DNA from: Gammaproteobacteria bacterium
GTDB taxonomy: Bacteria > Pseudomonadota > Gammaproteobacteria > Pseudomonadales > Azotimanducaceae
Length of the DNA stretch: 64,000 nucleotides
Assembly (NCBI GenBank): GCA_030425195.1
Contig: JAUIAV010000015.1
Span: forward strand, 45,777 to 109,776
Reading direction: 5' to 3'
Below are positions 1 to 8,374 of this stretch, piece after piece. Position 1 is the first letter of the stretch. The number at the start of each line of letters is the position of its first letter. The position numbers and the translations under genes are program-made. The notes under the pieces were generated by a model that ran no database searches, was not told the origin of the DNA, and saw only the letters and a program-made list of their open reading frames with translations.

Positions 1-20
1 CAGTCAGCCTGCGCCTGCCG

Positions 21-1835
21 ATGTCCGAGTTCGATCACGAAGCCTTTCTCAAGACCCTGCCGAACCGGCCAGGCGTGTACCGCATGCGCGACGGGACGGG
101 TGCGGTGCTGTACGTGGGCAAGGCGCGCAACCTGAAGAACCGGGTTTCGAGCTATTTCCGGGCCTCCGGGCTGACGTCCAAGACCATGGCCCTGGTCAGC
201 CGGATTCAGGAAATCACGGTGACGGTCACCCACAGCGAGACCGAAGCGCTGCTGCTCGAGCAGAGCTTGATCAAGGAGGACCGCCCGCCGTACAACATCG
301 TGCTCAGGGATGACAAGTCCTATCCCTTCATCCATCTCACCGACCATGGTGACTTTCCCCGGCTCACCTTTCATCGGGGTGCCAAGCGCAGACAGGGACG
401 TTATTTCGGACCCTTTCCCTCTGCCGGGGCGGTGCGCGACAGCCTGAACATCCTCCAGAAACTGTTCAGGCTGAGACATTGTGAAGACACCTTCTTCAAG
501 AACCGCTCCCGGCCCTGTCTTCAGTATCAGATCGAGCGCTGCAGTGGACCCTGCGTGGGCCTGATCGACGCCGAGGCCTATCAGGAGGACGTGGAGCTGG
601 CGGTGATGTTTCTCGAAGGGAAGAGCAACGACGTGCTCGATCACTTCAAGCGCAGAATGGATGAAGCCTCGTCGGCCCTCGATTTCGAGCGGGCGGCCAA
701 GTACCGGGATCAGATTGCGCATCTCCGGCGGATTCAGGAGCAGCAGTACGTGCACGCCCGGGAAGGGGACGTGGATGTGTTCGCCCTGGCCGAAAATGCC
801 GGGGTCACCTGCGTCCAGGCGCTCTTCGTCCGGGGCGGCCGCCTGCTGGGCAACCGGACCTGGTTTCCGAAGAACGAGCTGGGCGTACCGGCGGACGAGC
901 TGCTCTCCGCCTTTCTCGCCCAGTACTATTTCGCGGGACGGGACCGGGATCTGCCCAGATCCGTCATCGTCGCCACGGCACCCGCCGACCATGAGGTGCT
1001 GGCCCGGGCCCTCACCGAGAAAGCCGGGCGGAAGGTGGACGTGGTCCACCAGGTCCGCACACAGCGGGCCCGGTGGTTGAATCTCGCCATCGAAAACGCC
1101 GAGCACAGTCTGAATGCTTTCATTGCCGACAAGCGGAACGTCTATGCCCGGCTGGTGGCGCTGCAGGAGGCGTTGTCGCTGGACGACGTGCCTGAGCGGC
1201 TCGAATGTTTCGACATCAGCCACACCATGGGTGAGGCAACGGTGGCCAGCTGCGTGGTCTTCGATGCCAACGGACCGCTGAAGTCAGATTACCGCCGCTT
1301 CAACATCGAAGGTGTCCAGGCGGGTGACGACTACGGCGCCATGGAGCAGGCGCTCCGGCGGCGCTACACCAGACTGAAGCAGGGTGAAGGCCGGTTGCCG
1401 GACGTGCTGGTCATCGACGGCGGCAAGGGTCAGCTGGCCCGGGCTCAGCAGGTGCTCGGTGAGCTGCAGGTGGACGATGTGGCCCTGCTCGGCATTGCCA
1501 AGGGTCCGGCGCGGCGGCCCGATCTGGAGCACTACTTCACACCGGACGGGGAGGTGGTGCTGCCGCCCCAGGGTGATGCCATGCATCTTCTGCAGCATAT
1601 CCGGGACGAAGCGCACCGGTTCGCGATCACCGGCCACCGGCAGCGGCGCCAGAAGCAGCGTCGTCATTCGGAGCTCGACGACATCGGCGGGGTGGGGCCC
1701 AAGCGGCGGCGCGAGCTCCTGACTCATTTCGGCGGCATGGCGGCCATCCGCGGCGCCAGCCGGGAGGAGCTCGCCAAGGTGCCCGGGATCTCGCAGAAGC
1801 TCGCCGAAGACATCTACGCCGCCCTGCATGGCTGA
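21..1835 (+). CDS. uvrC: UvrABC excinuclease subunit C
   Basis: Catalytic subunit of nucleotide excision repair that makes both incisions around a UvrB-bound lesion. The 604-aa length is normal for UvrC. The N-terminus carries a GIY-YIG nuclease domain (GVY and YVGKARNL motifs within about residues 15-40), followed by the four-cysteine cluster at about 154, 166, 174 and 178, a UVR (UvrB-binding) segment near 200-240, the RNase H-like C-terminal nuclease, and a tandem helix-hairpin-helix end (GGVGPKRRREL and KVPGISQKLAE). No clear Shine-Dalgarno is visible in the 20 bases before the ATG. pgsA follows 43 bases downstream, the same uvrC-pgsA order seen in many gammaproteobacteria. Confidence 0.97.
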   Translation: MSEFDHEAFLKTLPNRPGVYRMRDGTGAVLYVGKARNLKNRVSSYFRASGLTSKTMALVSRIQEITVTVTHSETEALLLEQSLIKEDRPPYNIVLRDDKSYPFIHLTDHGDFPRLTFHRGAKRRQGRYFGPFPSAGAVRDSLNILQKLFRLRHCEDTFFKNRSRPCLQYQIERCSGPCVGLIDAEAYQEDVELAVMFLEGKSNDVLDHFKRRMDEASSALDFERAAKYRDQIAHLRRIQEQQYVHAREGDVDVFALAENAGVTCVQALFVRGGRLLGNRTWFPKNELGVPADELLSAFLAQYYFAGRDRDLPRSVIVATAPADHEVLARALTEKAGRKVDVVHQVRTQRARWLNLAIENAEHSLNAFIADKRNVYARLVALQEALSLDDVPERLECFDISHTMGEATVASCVVFDANGPLKSDYRRFNIEGVQAGDDYGAMEQALRRRYTRLKQGEGRLPDVLVIDGGKGQLARAQQVLGELQVDDVALLGIAKGPARRPDLEHYFTPDGEVVLPPQGDAMHLLQHIRDEAHRFAITGHRQRRQKQRRHSELDDIGGVGPKRRRELLTHFGGMAAIRGASREELAKVPGISQKLAEDIYAALHG

Positions 1836-1878
1836 GTTTTTCGGCCAGACCGCGCTGAGGGCTTGAGAGTCCAGTACA

Positions 1879-2463
1879 ATGCGGCCGATGAATCTTCCCA
1901 ACCTGCTGACGTTTGCACGGATCCTGCTGATTCCCATATTCGTGCTGGTCTACGTCTGGCCCGGCCACGGCACCTATCTGATCTCCGCGGTGCTCTTCGG
2001 TCTGGCGGCCTTCACGGACTGGCTGGACGGCTATCTGGCGCGGCGTCTCAACCAGACCACGCCGTTCGGCGCGTTTCTCGACCCCGTGGCGGACAAGCTC
2101 ATCGTCGTCGCCGCGCTGGCCGTGCTGATCGGCCATCACGCGTCGCTCTGGCTGACCCTGCCGGGGCTGGTGATCATCGGCCGGGAAATCGTCATCAGCG
2201 CGCTCCGGGAATGGATGGCCGAGATGAACCGCCGGGGGATCATCGCCGTAACCTGGTTCGCCCGGGTCAAGACGACGGTCCAGATGGTGGCCATCGTGGT
2301 GCTGCTCGCCAACCCGCCGGACCTGAGCCGGTCCTGGGTGGTGGCGGGCTATGTGCTGCTGTATCTGGCTGCGGTCATGACGCTGATTTCCATGGTCAAG
2401 TATCTTCGGGCGGCGTGGCCGACCCTGCGTATCGGGTTCACGCAGCAGGGCGCCGGGAAGTAG
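1879..2463 (+). CDS. pgsA: CDP-diacylglycerol--glycerol-3-phosphate 3-phosphatidyltransferase
   Basis: Integral membrane enzyme that makes phosphatidylglycerophosphate from CDP-diacylglycerol and glycerol-3-phosphate, the committed step to phosphatidylglycerol and cardiolipin. The 194-aa protein has the CDP-alcohol phosphatidyltransferase signature D-x2-D-G-x2-A-R-x8-G-x3-D-x3-D (DWLDGYLARR, then GAFLDPVADK) near residues 47-74 and several hydrophobic helices. It starts MNLPNLLTFARI after an upstream Met-Arg-Pro; the ATG at 1879 or the one at 1888 (MNLPN, the usual family start) are both possible. It probably shares a transcript with uvrC. Confidence 0.95.
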   Translation: MRPMNLPNLLTFARILLIPIFVLVYVWPGHGTYLISAVLFGLAAFTDWLDGYLARRLNQTTPFGAFLDPVADKLIVVAALAVLIGHHASLWLTLPGLVIIGREIVISALREWMAEMNRRGIIAVTWFARVKTTVQMVAIVVLLANPPDLSRSWVVAGYVLLYLAAVMTLISMVKYLRAAWPTLRIGFTQQGAGK

Positions 2464-2556
2464 AGGCGCGGCGGCGTGTAATTTGCGGTGCTTCGCAGAC
2501 CTTTCACCGTGATAGCCTATCGTTAGCTCAACTGCCTCTTCCGAGTAAGGCTGAAA

Positions 2557-3879
2557 ATGGCGTTCAAACGGGCGCTCGTCGTCGACGACTCCAAGCTCGC
2601 ACGCGTCGCGCTGAAGAAACTGCTGGAAGCGCACGATCTCAATGTGGAGTTCGCGGAATCCGGTGAGGCGGCGCTGAAGTTTCTCGACCGGGAGTCGGTG
2701 GACGTGGTGTTCATGGACCACCACATGCCCGGGATGGACGGCCTGGAGGCGGTAGCCGCCATCAAGCGCAATCCGCGTACCGCTACCGTGCCGGTGATGA
2801 TGTATACCACCCGGGCGGGTGAGGTCTACGTCAGTCAGGCACGGGCGCTCGGAGCGGTGGGCGTGCTGCCCAAGCAGGTACAACCCGGGGTGCTGTTCGA
2901 GATGCTGGAGGAGCTGGGTCTGGTCAAGGACCGGCGCGCAGCACCCGGCGAAGAGCCTCCGGGTGCCGACGAGGCCTACGAGGTGGACCGGCGCGTCAAC
3001 GATCAGGTAGCGGGCATATCGCTTCAGACCATCGTCTCCCGGATCCTCGAGGATCAGCATTTGGCGCTTCGGGCGGACATTCTGCGGGGCAACCGGAACT
3101 TCGCCCGCCAGGTGGCCCACGAAATCCTGTCAGAGCGGGAAGAGGAGGACGCTGAACCGGACGCCGACACCGGACGGTCCTATTCTCAGCGCACGGTCAC
3201 GGTGCTGGTACTGGTGCTGCTCTTCACCGCCCTGGTGCTTGGCGGGCTCTATCTCAAGACAGCGGAGGAGCGTGATGCGGCGCTCGCACGCGCGGCATCC
3301 ATGGACAGGTCCCTGTCGGAGCAGATGCAGGCGGCGGAGTCGGTGACGAGCAACCTGCTGACGGGCATGAATGACGAACGTGAGGCGACGGAGTCGGTTC
3401 ATCTTTCGGGACTCGCATGGTCGCTCACCGAAGCCGCCAGTCACCCCCTGACGCAGCCGGCCTTCGACGACCAGCGCCTGGCACAGCTCGAGACCCTGCT
3501 CGAGCACCTTCGTGAGATCGACTATCGCGGCCTGGTGCGGATGACGTCACATCTCGGTGAGTTCTGCCTGGAGTCGGACCGTCTCGGCGAGCTGGTTCCG
3601 GCAGCGCCGGACACGCCGGTGGAAGCCTGCGGAACCATCGGTCATCCCCTGGATGGATCGAGCTTCCTGGGAGAACGGCTCTCCGCTGGCTTTGCCGCAT
3701 TCCTCGAGGAAAGGCCGCCGGGCGAAGGCGGTATCCGTATCGAACTGATCGCCAACGACCGTTTCGCCTCCACACGGCGATATCCGTTCCCCGAAGAGAA
3801 CGCGACCGCGGCGGACTGGAACCGGATCGCCGAGCGCAACAACCGGGTCGAGTTCGAGTTTCTGCCTGATCAGCCCTAG
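2557..3879 (+). CDS. Membrane-anchored receiver-domain protein with OmpA-like C-terminal segment
   Basis: The first ~120 residues are a response-regulator receiver domain: acidic pair DD at 10-11, phospho-acceptor Asp54 in MDHHMPGMDG, the Thr of YTT and the Lys of PKQ. A linker of ~90 residues leads to one transmembrane helix at about 213-230 (VTVLVLVLLFTALVLGGLYL), then a coiled-coil-prone stretch and a ~170-residue domain whose end (WNRIAERNNRVEFEF) resembles the closing segment of OmpA-family domains. With a cytoplasmic receiver the C-terminal half should be periplasmic. No kinase or DNA-binding domain is present. The partner kinase is unknown. A weak AAGG ribosome site precedes the ATG. 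Confidence 0.8.
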   Translation: MAFKRALVVDDSKLARVALKKLLEAHDLNVEFAESGEAALKFLDRESVDVVFMDHHMPGMDGLEAVAAIKRNPRTATVPVMMYTTRAGEVYVSQARALGAVGVLPKQVQPGVLFEMLEELGLVKDRRAAPGEEPPGADEAYEVDRRVNDQVAGISLQTIVSRILEDQHLALRADILRGNRNFARQVAHEILSEREEEDAEPDADTGRSYSQRTVTVLVLVLLFTALVLGGLYLKTAEERDAALARAASMDRSLSEQMQAAESVTSNLLTGMNDEREATESVHLSGLAWSLTEAASHPLTQPAFDDQRLAQLETLLEHLREIDYRGLVRMTSHLGEFCLESDRLGELVPAAPDTPVEACGTIGHPLDGSSFLGERLSAGFAAFLEERPPGEGGIRIELIANDRFASTRRYPFPEENATAADWNRIAERNNRVEFEFLPDQP

Positions 3880-3906
3880 CCGGGCGAGAAGGGACGTACG
3901 GGAATT

Positions 3907-3980
3907 TGGAGGCTGAGGTCGGAATCGAACCGGCGTACACGGAGTTGCAGTCCGCTGCATGACCACTCTGCCACTCAGCC
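3907..3980 (-). tRNA. tRNA-Cys (GCA)
   Basis: 74-nt cloverleaf on the minus strand with encoded CCA. The anticodon stem GCGGA/TCCGT encloses the loop CTGCAAC, giving anticodon GCA. The acceptor stem pairs GGCTGAG with CTCAGCC, and the T-arm GGTTCGATTCC is canonical. It lies just past uvrC-pgsA and the receiver protein; in E. coli the corresponding place downstream of pgsA holds glyW-cysT-leuZ, although there the tRNAs are on the same strand as pgsA. Confidence 0.97.
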
Positions 3981-4076
3981 CTGGATTCGGCCACGGGCGC
4001 CGAACGGCCGCGCATTTTAGCCAGGTTCGGGACAAATCGCGAGTCGCGGGAAGGGGGTGGTGACGTCAGAGAGAGT

Positions 4077-4138
4077 CGCGGGCCGGGAGCTCTGAGGGAG
4101 AGAGACTCAGAGGAGAATGAGGGGGCTCCCGGCCCGCG
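4077..4138 (-). terminator. Nested perfect hairpin, probable terminator of the 54-aa gene or structured RNA
   Basis: A perfect 14-bp inverted repeat (CGCGGGCCGGGAGC at 4077-4090 and its complement at 4125-4138) encloses a second inverted repeat TCTGAG/CTCAGA (4091-4096 and 4106-4111). It begins 8 bases past the stop of the minus-strand small gene at 4147, so a transcription terminator is the simplest reading, but there is no T-run on either side. A structured small RNA or a protein-binding site are alternatives. Confidence 0.5.
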
Positions 4139-4146
4139 AAGGGGAA

Positions 4147-4311
4147 TCAGACGCCCATGCCGGGCGCCGGGTAGCGGCGTTCGATCATGAACTGACGGAA
4201 AGCCACGGCGAGCTCCCGTCTGCGCAGGCTTTCGAAGGCCAGCCTTCGGTGCAGGAAAAGGTTCCAGCACACCAGTATGATCAGCAGAACTGTCAACATC
4301 CCTGTGGTCAT
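4147..4311 (-). CDS. Small single-pass membrane protein (54 aa), unknown function
   Basis: A short minus-strand reading frame that opens with ATG at 4311 seven bases after a good ribosome site (GGAAGGAG), and closes with TGA at 4147. The product starts MTTGMLTVLLIILVCWNLFL, one clear hydrophobic helix at about residues 5-20, followed by a basic, Arg-rich tail (HRR, RRR, ERRYPAP). It is divergent from the hydrolase gene at 4419 and is followed by a strong hairpin. I do not recognise the family. The ribosome site, hydrophobic helix and downstream hairpin are what support it. Confidence 0.55.
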   Translation of the reverse strand: MTTGMLTVLLIILVCWNLFLHRRLAFESLRRRELAVAFRQFMIERRYPAPGMGV

Positions 4312-4418
4312 CGTTTCGCTCCTTCCGTTTCCACAGGACCCAGATTACGGATTTCCGCCTGCCGTACGCTGCCCGCCGGGTCATCCGCCGGTCTGGGCGG
4401 GCCACAGGAGACAGACCG

Positions 4419-5123
4419 ATGAGCAACGACGACATCGCACCGCCGCCGCGCTGGCACAGGCTGCTCGAGGGACGGGTAGGTGCGGAGGCCTCGGCCCTGA
4501 TGCTGCAGCTGCCCATGCTGCGCATGACGCTGCCGGGCGGCAGGGGTCCGGTCATGGTGCTGCCGGGCTTCATGGCGGACGATTCATCCACCTGGCTGCT
4601 GCGTCGTTTTCTGTCGAGCCTGGGATATTCCGTGGCGGCCTGGGAGATGGGTCTGAACCGCGGGCCGATGATGGCGTATCTGCCGCCGCTCATCGATCGG
4701 CTCGACGAGTGGCACCGGCAGTCGGGAGAACGCCCCAGCCTGGTGGGCTGGAGCCGGGGCGGGACCCTGTCCCGGGAAATCGCCCGGGAAGCGCCCGATC
4801 TGATCCGCAGCGTGGTGACCCTGGGATCACCCGTCCGCGGTGGCGTGGGCGGCACCAGTATCGGTCGCCTGGTGACCGCTCAGACCGGACTGACGCCGGA
4901 GGAGATCAACGCGCTGCTCAGACAGCGTCAGCAGAGGCCCATCCGCACGCCGATCACGGCCATCTACTCAAAAACTGACGGGGTGGTGGCCTGGCAGGCC
5001 TGCGTGGACGATCTCAATCCGGACGTGACGCATCATGTGGTCGAGAGCTCGCACATGGGGCTGGGTTTCAATGCGTCCGTGTACCGGCTCGTGGCGAAGG
5101 CACTCGCTGCCCATCACCGCTGA
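4419..5123 (+). CDS. Alpha/beta-hydrolase fold protein
   Basis: 234-aa hydrolase-fold protein. It has the strand-loop MVLPGF (oxyanion region), a nucleophile elbow G-W-S-R-G with Ser112, a late acidic turn around YSKTDGVV and a C-terminal His in SSHMGLGF. No signal peptide. It is paralogous to the product of 5582-6403: both share VLPGF, LRR followed by LGY or LNY, TLGSP, IYS-x-[ST]-DGVV and H-x-G-[LM]-[GA]-FN. The two paralogs bracket phaR in the PHA cluster, so a role in polymer or acyl-ester turnover is plausible but inferred. It ends convergently 24 bases from phaR. Confidence 0.8.
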   Translation: MSNDDIAPPPRWHRLLEGRVGAEASALMLQLPMLRMTLPGGRGPVMVLPGFMADDSSTWLLRRFLSSLGYSVAAWEMGLNRGPMMAYLPPLIDRLDEWHRQSGERPSLVGWSRGGTLSREIAREAPDLIRSVVTLGSPVRGGVGGTSIGRLVTAQTGLTPEEINALLRQRQQRPIRTPITAIYSKTDGVVAWQACVDDLNPDVTHHVVESSHMGLGFNASVYRLVAKALAAHHR

Positions 5124-5147
5124 GGCGGGTTGCCGGACGGGGGTTGA

Positions 5148-5585
5148 TCAGGCGTCGTCTTTGGGCGGGGAAGATGCGTTCCGCTTCGGATCGGCGAATG
5201 TCCGTTCCATGGCCTGGCGCATGAAATTGAACGGGTTCAGGTCGTTCATCTCCTTCATACGCCGTCGCAGCTGATCCTGATGTTCGAGGAAGGTGAGGAT
5301 GCTCTGCTCGATGTAGCGGGAAACCACGCTGCCCACGTTGTCGCCGTAGAAGCGGATCACCTGCTCGATCACCCGGTTGGTGAGCACCGGCTCGTGACCT
5401 TCTGCCTCCTGCTCCGACAGGATCTGCAGCAGGATCTGACGGGTGATGTCGTGCCCGTCCTTGCTGTCGGTCACGTGAATGCTCTCGCCCCGGAGGATGA
5501 ACTTCCGGACGTCATCGACGGTGACGTACTGGCTCTCCTCGAGATCGTACAGGCGTCGATTCGGGTACTTCTTGAACTCTCTCAT
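5148..5585 (-). CDS. phaR: Polyhydroxyalkanoate synthesis regulator/repressor PhaR
   Basis: 145-aa DNA- and PHA-binding regulator. The N-terminal PHB/PHA accumulation regulator domain is unmistakable (KKYPNRRLYDLEESQYVT at residues 5-22, then DVRKFILRGE and the D-S-K-x-G-x-D-I-T motif). The second PHB_acc-type region follows (RVIEQVIRFYGDNVGSVVSRYIEQS). In characterised species PhaR represses the phasin gene until granules titrate it away. Its start overlaps the upstream hydrolase stop by 4 bases, so the two are translationally coupled. TGC-rich palindromes upstream of the phasin gene and upstream of this operon are candidate targets. Confidence 0.95.
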   Translation of the reverse strand: MREFKKYPNRRLYDLEESQYVTVDDVRKFILRGESIHVTDSKDGHDITRQILLQILSEQEAEGHEPVLTNRVIEQVIRFYGDNVGSVVSRYIEQSILTFLEHQDQLRRRMKEMNDLNPFNFMRQAMERTFADPKRNASSPPKDDA

Positions 5586-6403
5586 GCGAGTCTCCCGTCG
5601 GTGATGTCCTCTACCTGGGCAGGTTCAGGATACAGAATGGCACGACAGCCCCGTCTTTCGAAAGGCGTCCAGCCGCCCTCAGGCTGACTGAGCCGGTCGG
5701 CGATCACGTTGAGCACCATGGGGTTGAAGGCCATGCCCGAATGGCTGCCCACGACCTCCACGCTTTCTGCCTGCTCGCCTTCATACTCGACACAGGTGGT
5801 CCAGTGCACCACGCCGTCCGAACGGGAGTAAATGGCCGTGCTCGGCACCGGCGGTGCCGCCGCGGGGAACTCGGTCATCTGATCCCGCATTTCCTCCTCG
5901 GACATGCCGGAGAGATTCTGGAAGAGGCGGCTGACCAGAGAGTTCACATTATCCGGGCCGGACGAGGCGAACGGGCTGCCCAGGGTGATGACCTGACGGA
6001 CCTGGTCGGGAAACTCATGAGCCAGAATCCGGGCAAACACGCCGCCGAGACTCTGCCCGACGATGGAGACCGCCCCTTGAGCACTGTCGACCACGTCCTG
6101 AAAGCGGACCCGCAGCTGCTGCTGAAGCTCGACGCTGCCCGTGTTCTGGCCGAGGGCCCAGGGGAGCGCGTCGTAGTTCAGCAGACCGAGCAGGCGCCGT
6201 AACACCAGTGTGGACTGATCGCCGGCAGTAAAGCCCGGCAGCACCATGACGGTGTGGCCGTCACCTCGTGCCACGCGGGAGAACCAGGGCAGGCTGTAAC
6301 CCAGCGAGACCATCTCCAGCATGACCCGGGGCAGCTCGGTGGCCGAGTCCCAGAAAGAGGGACCTCCACGCGGGGGCTCTGGTATGTCCAGCGTTTCGTA
6401 CAC
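5582..6403 (-). CDS. Alpha/beta-hydrolase fold protein, paralog of 4419-5123
   Basis: 273-aa protein with VLPGF, nucleophile elbow G-Q-S-L-G (Ser118), an acidic turn in YSRSDGVVHW and a C-terminal His in GSHSGMAFNP. No signal peptide or membrane segment. It is a diverged copy of the hydrolase at 4419-5123 with about 40 extra N-terminal residues. It sits first in a two-gene operon with phaR (4-base overlap), next to storage-lipid genes. Intracellular depolymerase, thioesterase or lipase activity are possibilities; the sequence does not decide between them. Confidence 0.8.
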   Translation of the reverse strand: MYETLDIPEPPRGGPSFWDSATELPRVMLEMVSLGYSLPWFSRVARGDGHTVMVLPGFTAGDQSTLVLRRLLGLLNYDALPWALGQNTGSVELQQQLRVRFQDVVDSAQGAVSIVGQSLGGVFARILAHEFPDQVRQVITLGSPFASSGPDNVNSLVSRLFQNLSGMSEEEMRDQMTEFPAAAPPVPSTAIYSRSDGVVHWTTCVEYEGEQAESVEVVGSHSGMAFNPMVLNVIADRLSQPEGGWTPFERRGCRAILYPEPAQVEDITDGRLA

Positions 6404-6464
6404 AGGCGTCTCCCATACAGACGCCCGGAGTGTTACGTGTATGTTTCAGACGGTCAACCGCTAA

Positions 6465-6480
6465 TTTGCTGCGCTGCAAA
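6465..6480. promoter_or_regulatory. Candidate PhaR operator (autoregulation of the hydrolase-phaR operon)
   Basis: The 16-bp sequence TTTGCTGCGCTGCAAA is a near-perfect palindrome (only the two T/T positions flanking the central GCGC fail) with the TGC/GCA core reported for PhaR targets. It lies 61 bases upstream of the start of the hydrolase-phaR operon. It resembles the TTGCACTGCACAA element upstream of the phasin gene. PhaR autorepression is known in several species; applying it here is inference. Confidence 0.45.
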
Positions 6481-6569
6481 ATCGATTCGGCAGTCGGATC
6501 CTGAACCCGTCGCGGGCAAGTAACCGACTGAGTGTCCGGAGTTTTCTCAGAACTTTTTCACGCAGGTCA

Positions 6570-6597
6570 TTGATATGTCACTGTGGATGCATACAAT
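6570..6597 (+). promoter_or_regulatory. Sigma70-type promoter for the WS/DGAT gene
   Basis: TTGATA (6570-6575) and TACAAT (6592-6597) are each one base from consensus and are separated by 16 bp. Transcription would start near 6604, giving an unusually long leader of about 215 nt before the GTG start at 6820. Confidence 0.5.
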
Positions 6598-6819
6598 GCC
6601 CGCCCATCTGGATATCGCACTGCACCAACGCGGCGCATGCCGGACCGGAATGCACCAGTCTGGCGCCCGAAGCCTGCAGTGAGGGTTCAGTACTTTTACG
6701 GATTTTGCTTTGCCATCAGAGTGTTAGCCTCCTTTCACAGGCTGGCGCGGGCATTGCATGTTGTTCGTACAGTCTCAGTCATTCAGGCACCAGACTCAGT
6801 AATGAGAAGGAGACCCAAG

Positions 6820-8331
6820 GTGTACAAACTCGGCGCTCTGGACGCTGGCTTCCTCTACAACGAAACGGACCGCAGCCCTCAGCACATCGCTTCCGTTCAG
6901 ATTCTCGAGCTGCCCGAGGGGGTGGACGAGGCGCAGTTCGTGGAAAACGTGAAGTCACTGATGGCGGAGCGGATCCATCTGGTGCCCTATTTCACGAACA
7001 AGCTGCGCTTCGTGCCGTTCAATCTCGATCATCCGGTCTGGGTGAAGGACCGGGCGTTCTCGCTCGACAATCACGTGCACACCATGGACATCCCGGCCCC
7101 CGGCGATCGCCTCGCCCTGGAGCAGACCATCGCCTCCCTGCACGAGCAGCGCCTGGACCGGTCCCGGCCGCTCTGGGACCTCTGGATTCTCACGGGTCTC
7201 GAAGGTGGCCGGGTGGCCACCTACAACCGTTGCCACCACGCCTGCCTCGACGGCATGGCAGGTCAGGCGATGATTGCCACCATCATGGACGTCACACCAC
7301 AACCGCGCAGCGTGGCGCCGGCACCGGAAGGCTTCTTCAGTCGGAACGATGATCAGACACCCGGGCAGCTCATGGCGGGCGCTGCTGAAAGCTTCATGAA
7401 ATTTCAGGCAAAGCAGCCCCTGGCCGCATTCAATGCCCTGGAGACATCCGCACGGCTGTTCCGCCGCACCTTCGACCCGAGCAAAGGTCTGGGTGCGGTG
7501 CGCACCGGCGCGCCCGCAACCCGGTTCAACCGTACCGTGGAGCGCAAGCGCACCTATGTGACCGGCGAGCTGCCTCTGGAGTCGGTGAAGAACATCGCCA
7601 AGGTCACCCAGACCAAGGTGAACGACGTGTTCCTGGCGGTGGTCGGCGGTGCGCTGCGCCGTTACTTCGAACGCACGGGAGAACTGCCCAAGGCGCCGCT
7701 GATTGCCGGTTGCCCCGTTTCCCTGCGCAAGCCCGGAGATACCAACCCGAACAATCAGGTCACCATGATGATGGTGAGCATGGGTACGGACGAATCCGAT
7801 TGCGGCGAGCGGCTGCAGACCGTTGCCCAGTCCGCGCGGACGGCGAAGGGTTTCACTCAGGACGTGGCGCTGAGCTACGATGCAGAGGTGTCCCTGCCGG
7901 GCCTGCCGGCCGCCCTGTCCACGGGAGCACGCCTGCTCGAGCTCACCCAGGCTCCGAACCTGCCGGGTGTCCGGCCGCCCTGCAACGTGGTGGTCTCGAA
8001 CGTGCCGGGCCCCAACGTACCGCTGTACATGGCCGGTGCGCGGATGCTGACCCACTACCCGGTATCCATCCCGGCGCACAGTCAGGCGGTGAACCTGACC
8101 GTGCAGAGCTACGACGGTCAGCTGTTTTTCGCGGTGACCGCCTGTGCCAGGGCGCTGCCCGATGGTGACGTGCTCAGGAGCGATCTGTTCGCAGCCTTCG
8201 AGGAGCTGAAAGCCCGATATGACCTGCCGAGAGTCTCTGCGGCAGTGCAGCAACGGGAGGCGCAAGAGCCTGCTCCATCGGTTCAGGAAGCACCCGTGGA
8301 AGAACCTGGAAAGCAGTCTGAAGCAGCCTGA
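6820..8331 (+). CDS. Wax ester synthase / acyl-CoA:diacylglycerol acyltransferase (WS/DGAT)
   Basis: Bifunctional acyltransferase that esterifies fatty alcohols or diacylglycerol with acyl-CoA to make neutral storage lipids. The catalytic HHxxxDG motif is present as HHACLDG at residues 139-145 from the chosen start, and the C-terminal half has the family hallmarks NDVFLAVVGGALRRY, NPNNQVT and SNVPGPNVPLY. I chose GTG 6820 (VYKLGALDAGF) because AAGGAG sits 7 bases upstream; an in-frame ATG at 6802 would add six basic residues. The last ~30 residues are a Gln/Glu/Pro-rich tail. It lies within the PHA cluster. Confidence 0.93.
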   Translation: MYKLGALDAGFLYNETDRSPQHIASVQILELPEGVDEAQFVENVKSLMAERIHLVPYFTNKLRFVPFNLDHPVWVKDRAFSLDNHVHTMDIPAPGDRLALEQTIASLHEQRLDRSRPLWDLWILTGLEGGRVATYNRCHHACLDGMAGQAMIATIMDVTPQPRSVAPAPEGFFSRNDDQTPGQLMAGAAESFMKFQAKQPLAAFNALETSARLFRRTFDPSKGLGAVRTGAPATRFNRTVERKRTYVTGELPLESVKNIAKVTQTKVNDVFLAVVGGALRRYFERTGELPKAPLIAGCPVSLRKPGDTNPNNQVTMMMVSMGTDESDCGERLQTVAQSARTAKGFTQDVALSYDAEVSLPGLPAALSTGARLLELTQAPNLPGVRPPCNVVVSNVPGPNVPLYMAGARMLTHYPVSIPAHSQAVNLTVQSYDGQLFFAVTACARALPDGDVLRSDLFAAFEELKARYDLPRVSAAVQQREAQEPAPSVQEAPVEEPGKQSEAA

Positions 8332-8374
8332 ATATCCTATAAAAACAATGAGATAAAATTTTTTTAAATTCTGG

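Larger units (their letters stand above)
6404..6819. promoter_or_regulatory. 416-bp divergent intergenic region between the hydrolase-phaR operon and the WS/DGAT gene
   Basis: No supported gene lies here. Two elements are visible: an imperfect palindrome at 6465-6480, annotated separately, on the side of the phaR operon, and a sigma70-like promoter at 6570-6597 facing the acyltransferase. The reading frame of the acyltransferase is open through much of the region, but it lacks a ribosome site upstream of 6807, so I treat it as leader. Confidence 0.5.

Noticed and set aside
1627..3120. Long minus-strand open frame (497 codons) over uvrC-pgsA-receiver genes
   Set aside because: Spans three well-supported genes on the other strand and has low-complexity His/Arg/Gln content typical of antisense translation.
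6586..6700. A short frame (35 codons, ATG near 6574) in the WS/DGAT leader
   Set aside because: No ribosome site and no recognisable composition; it overlaps the predicted promoter.
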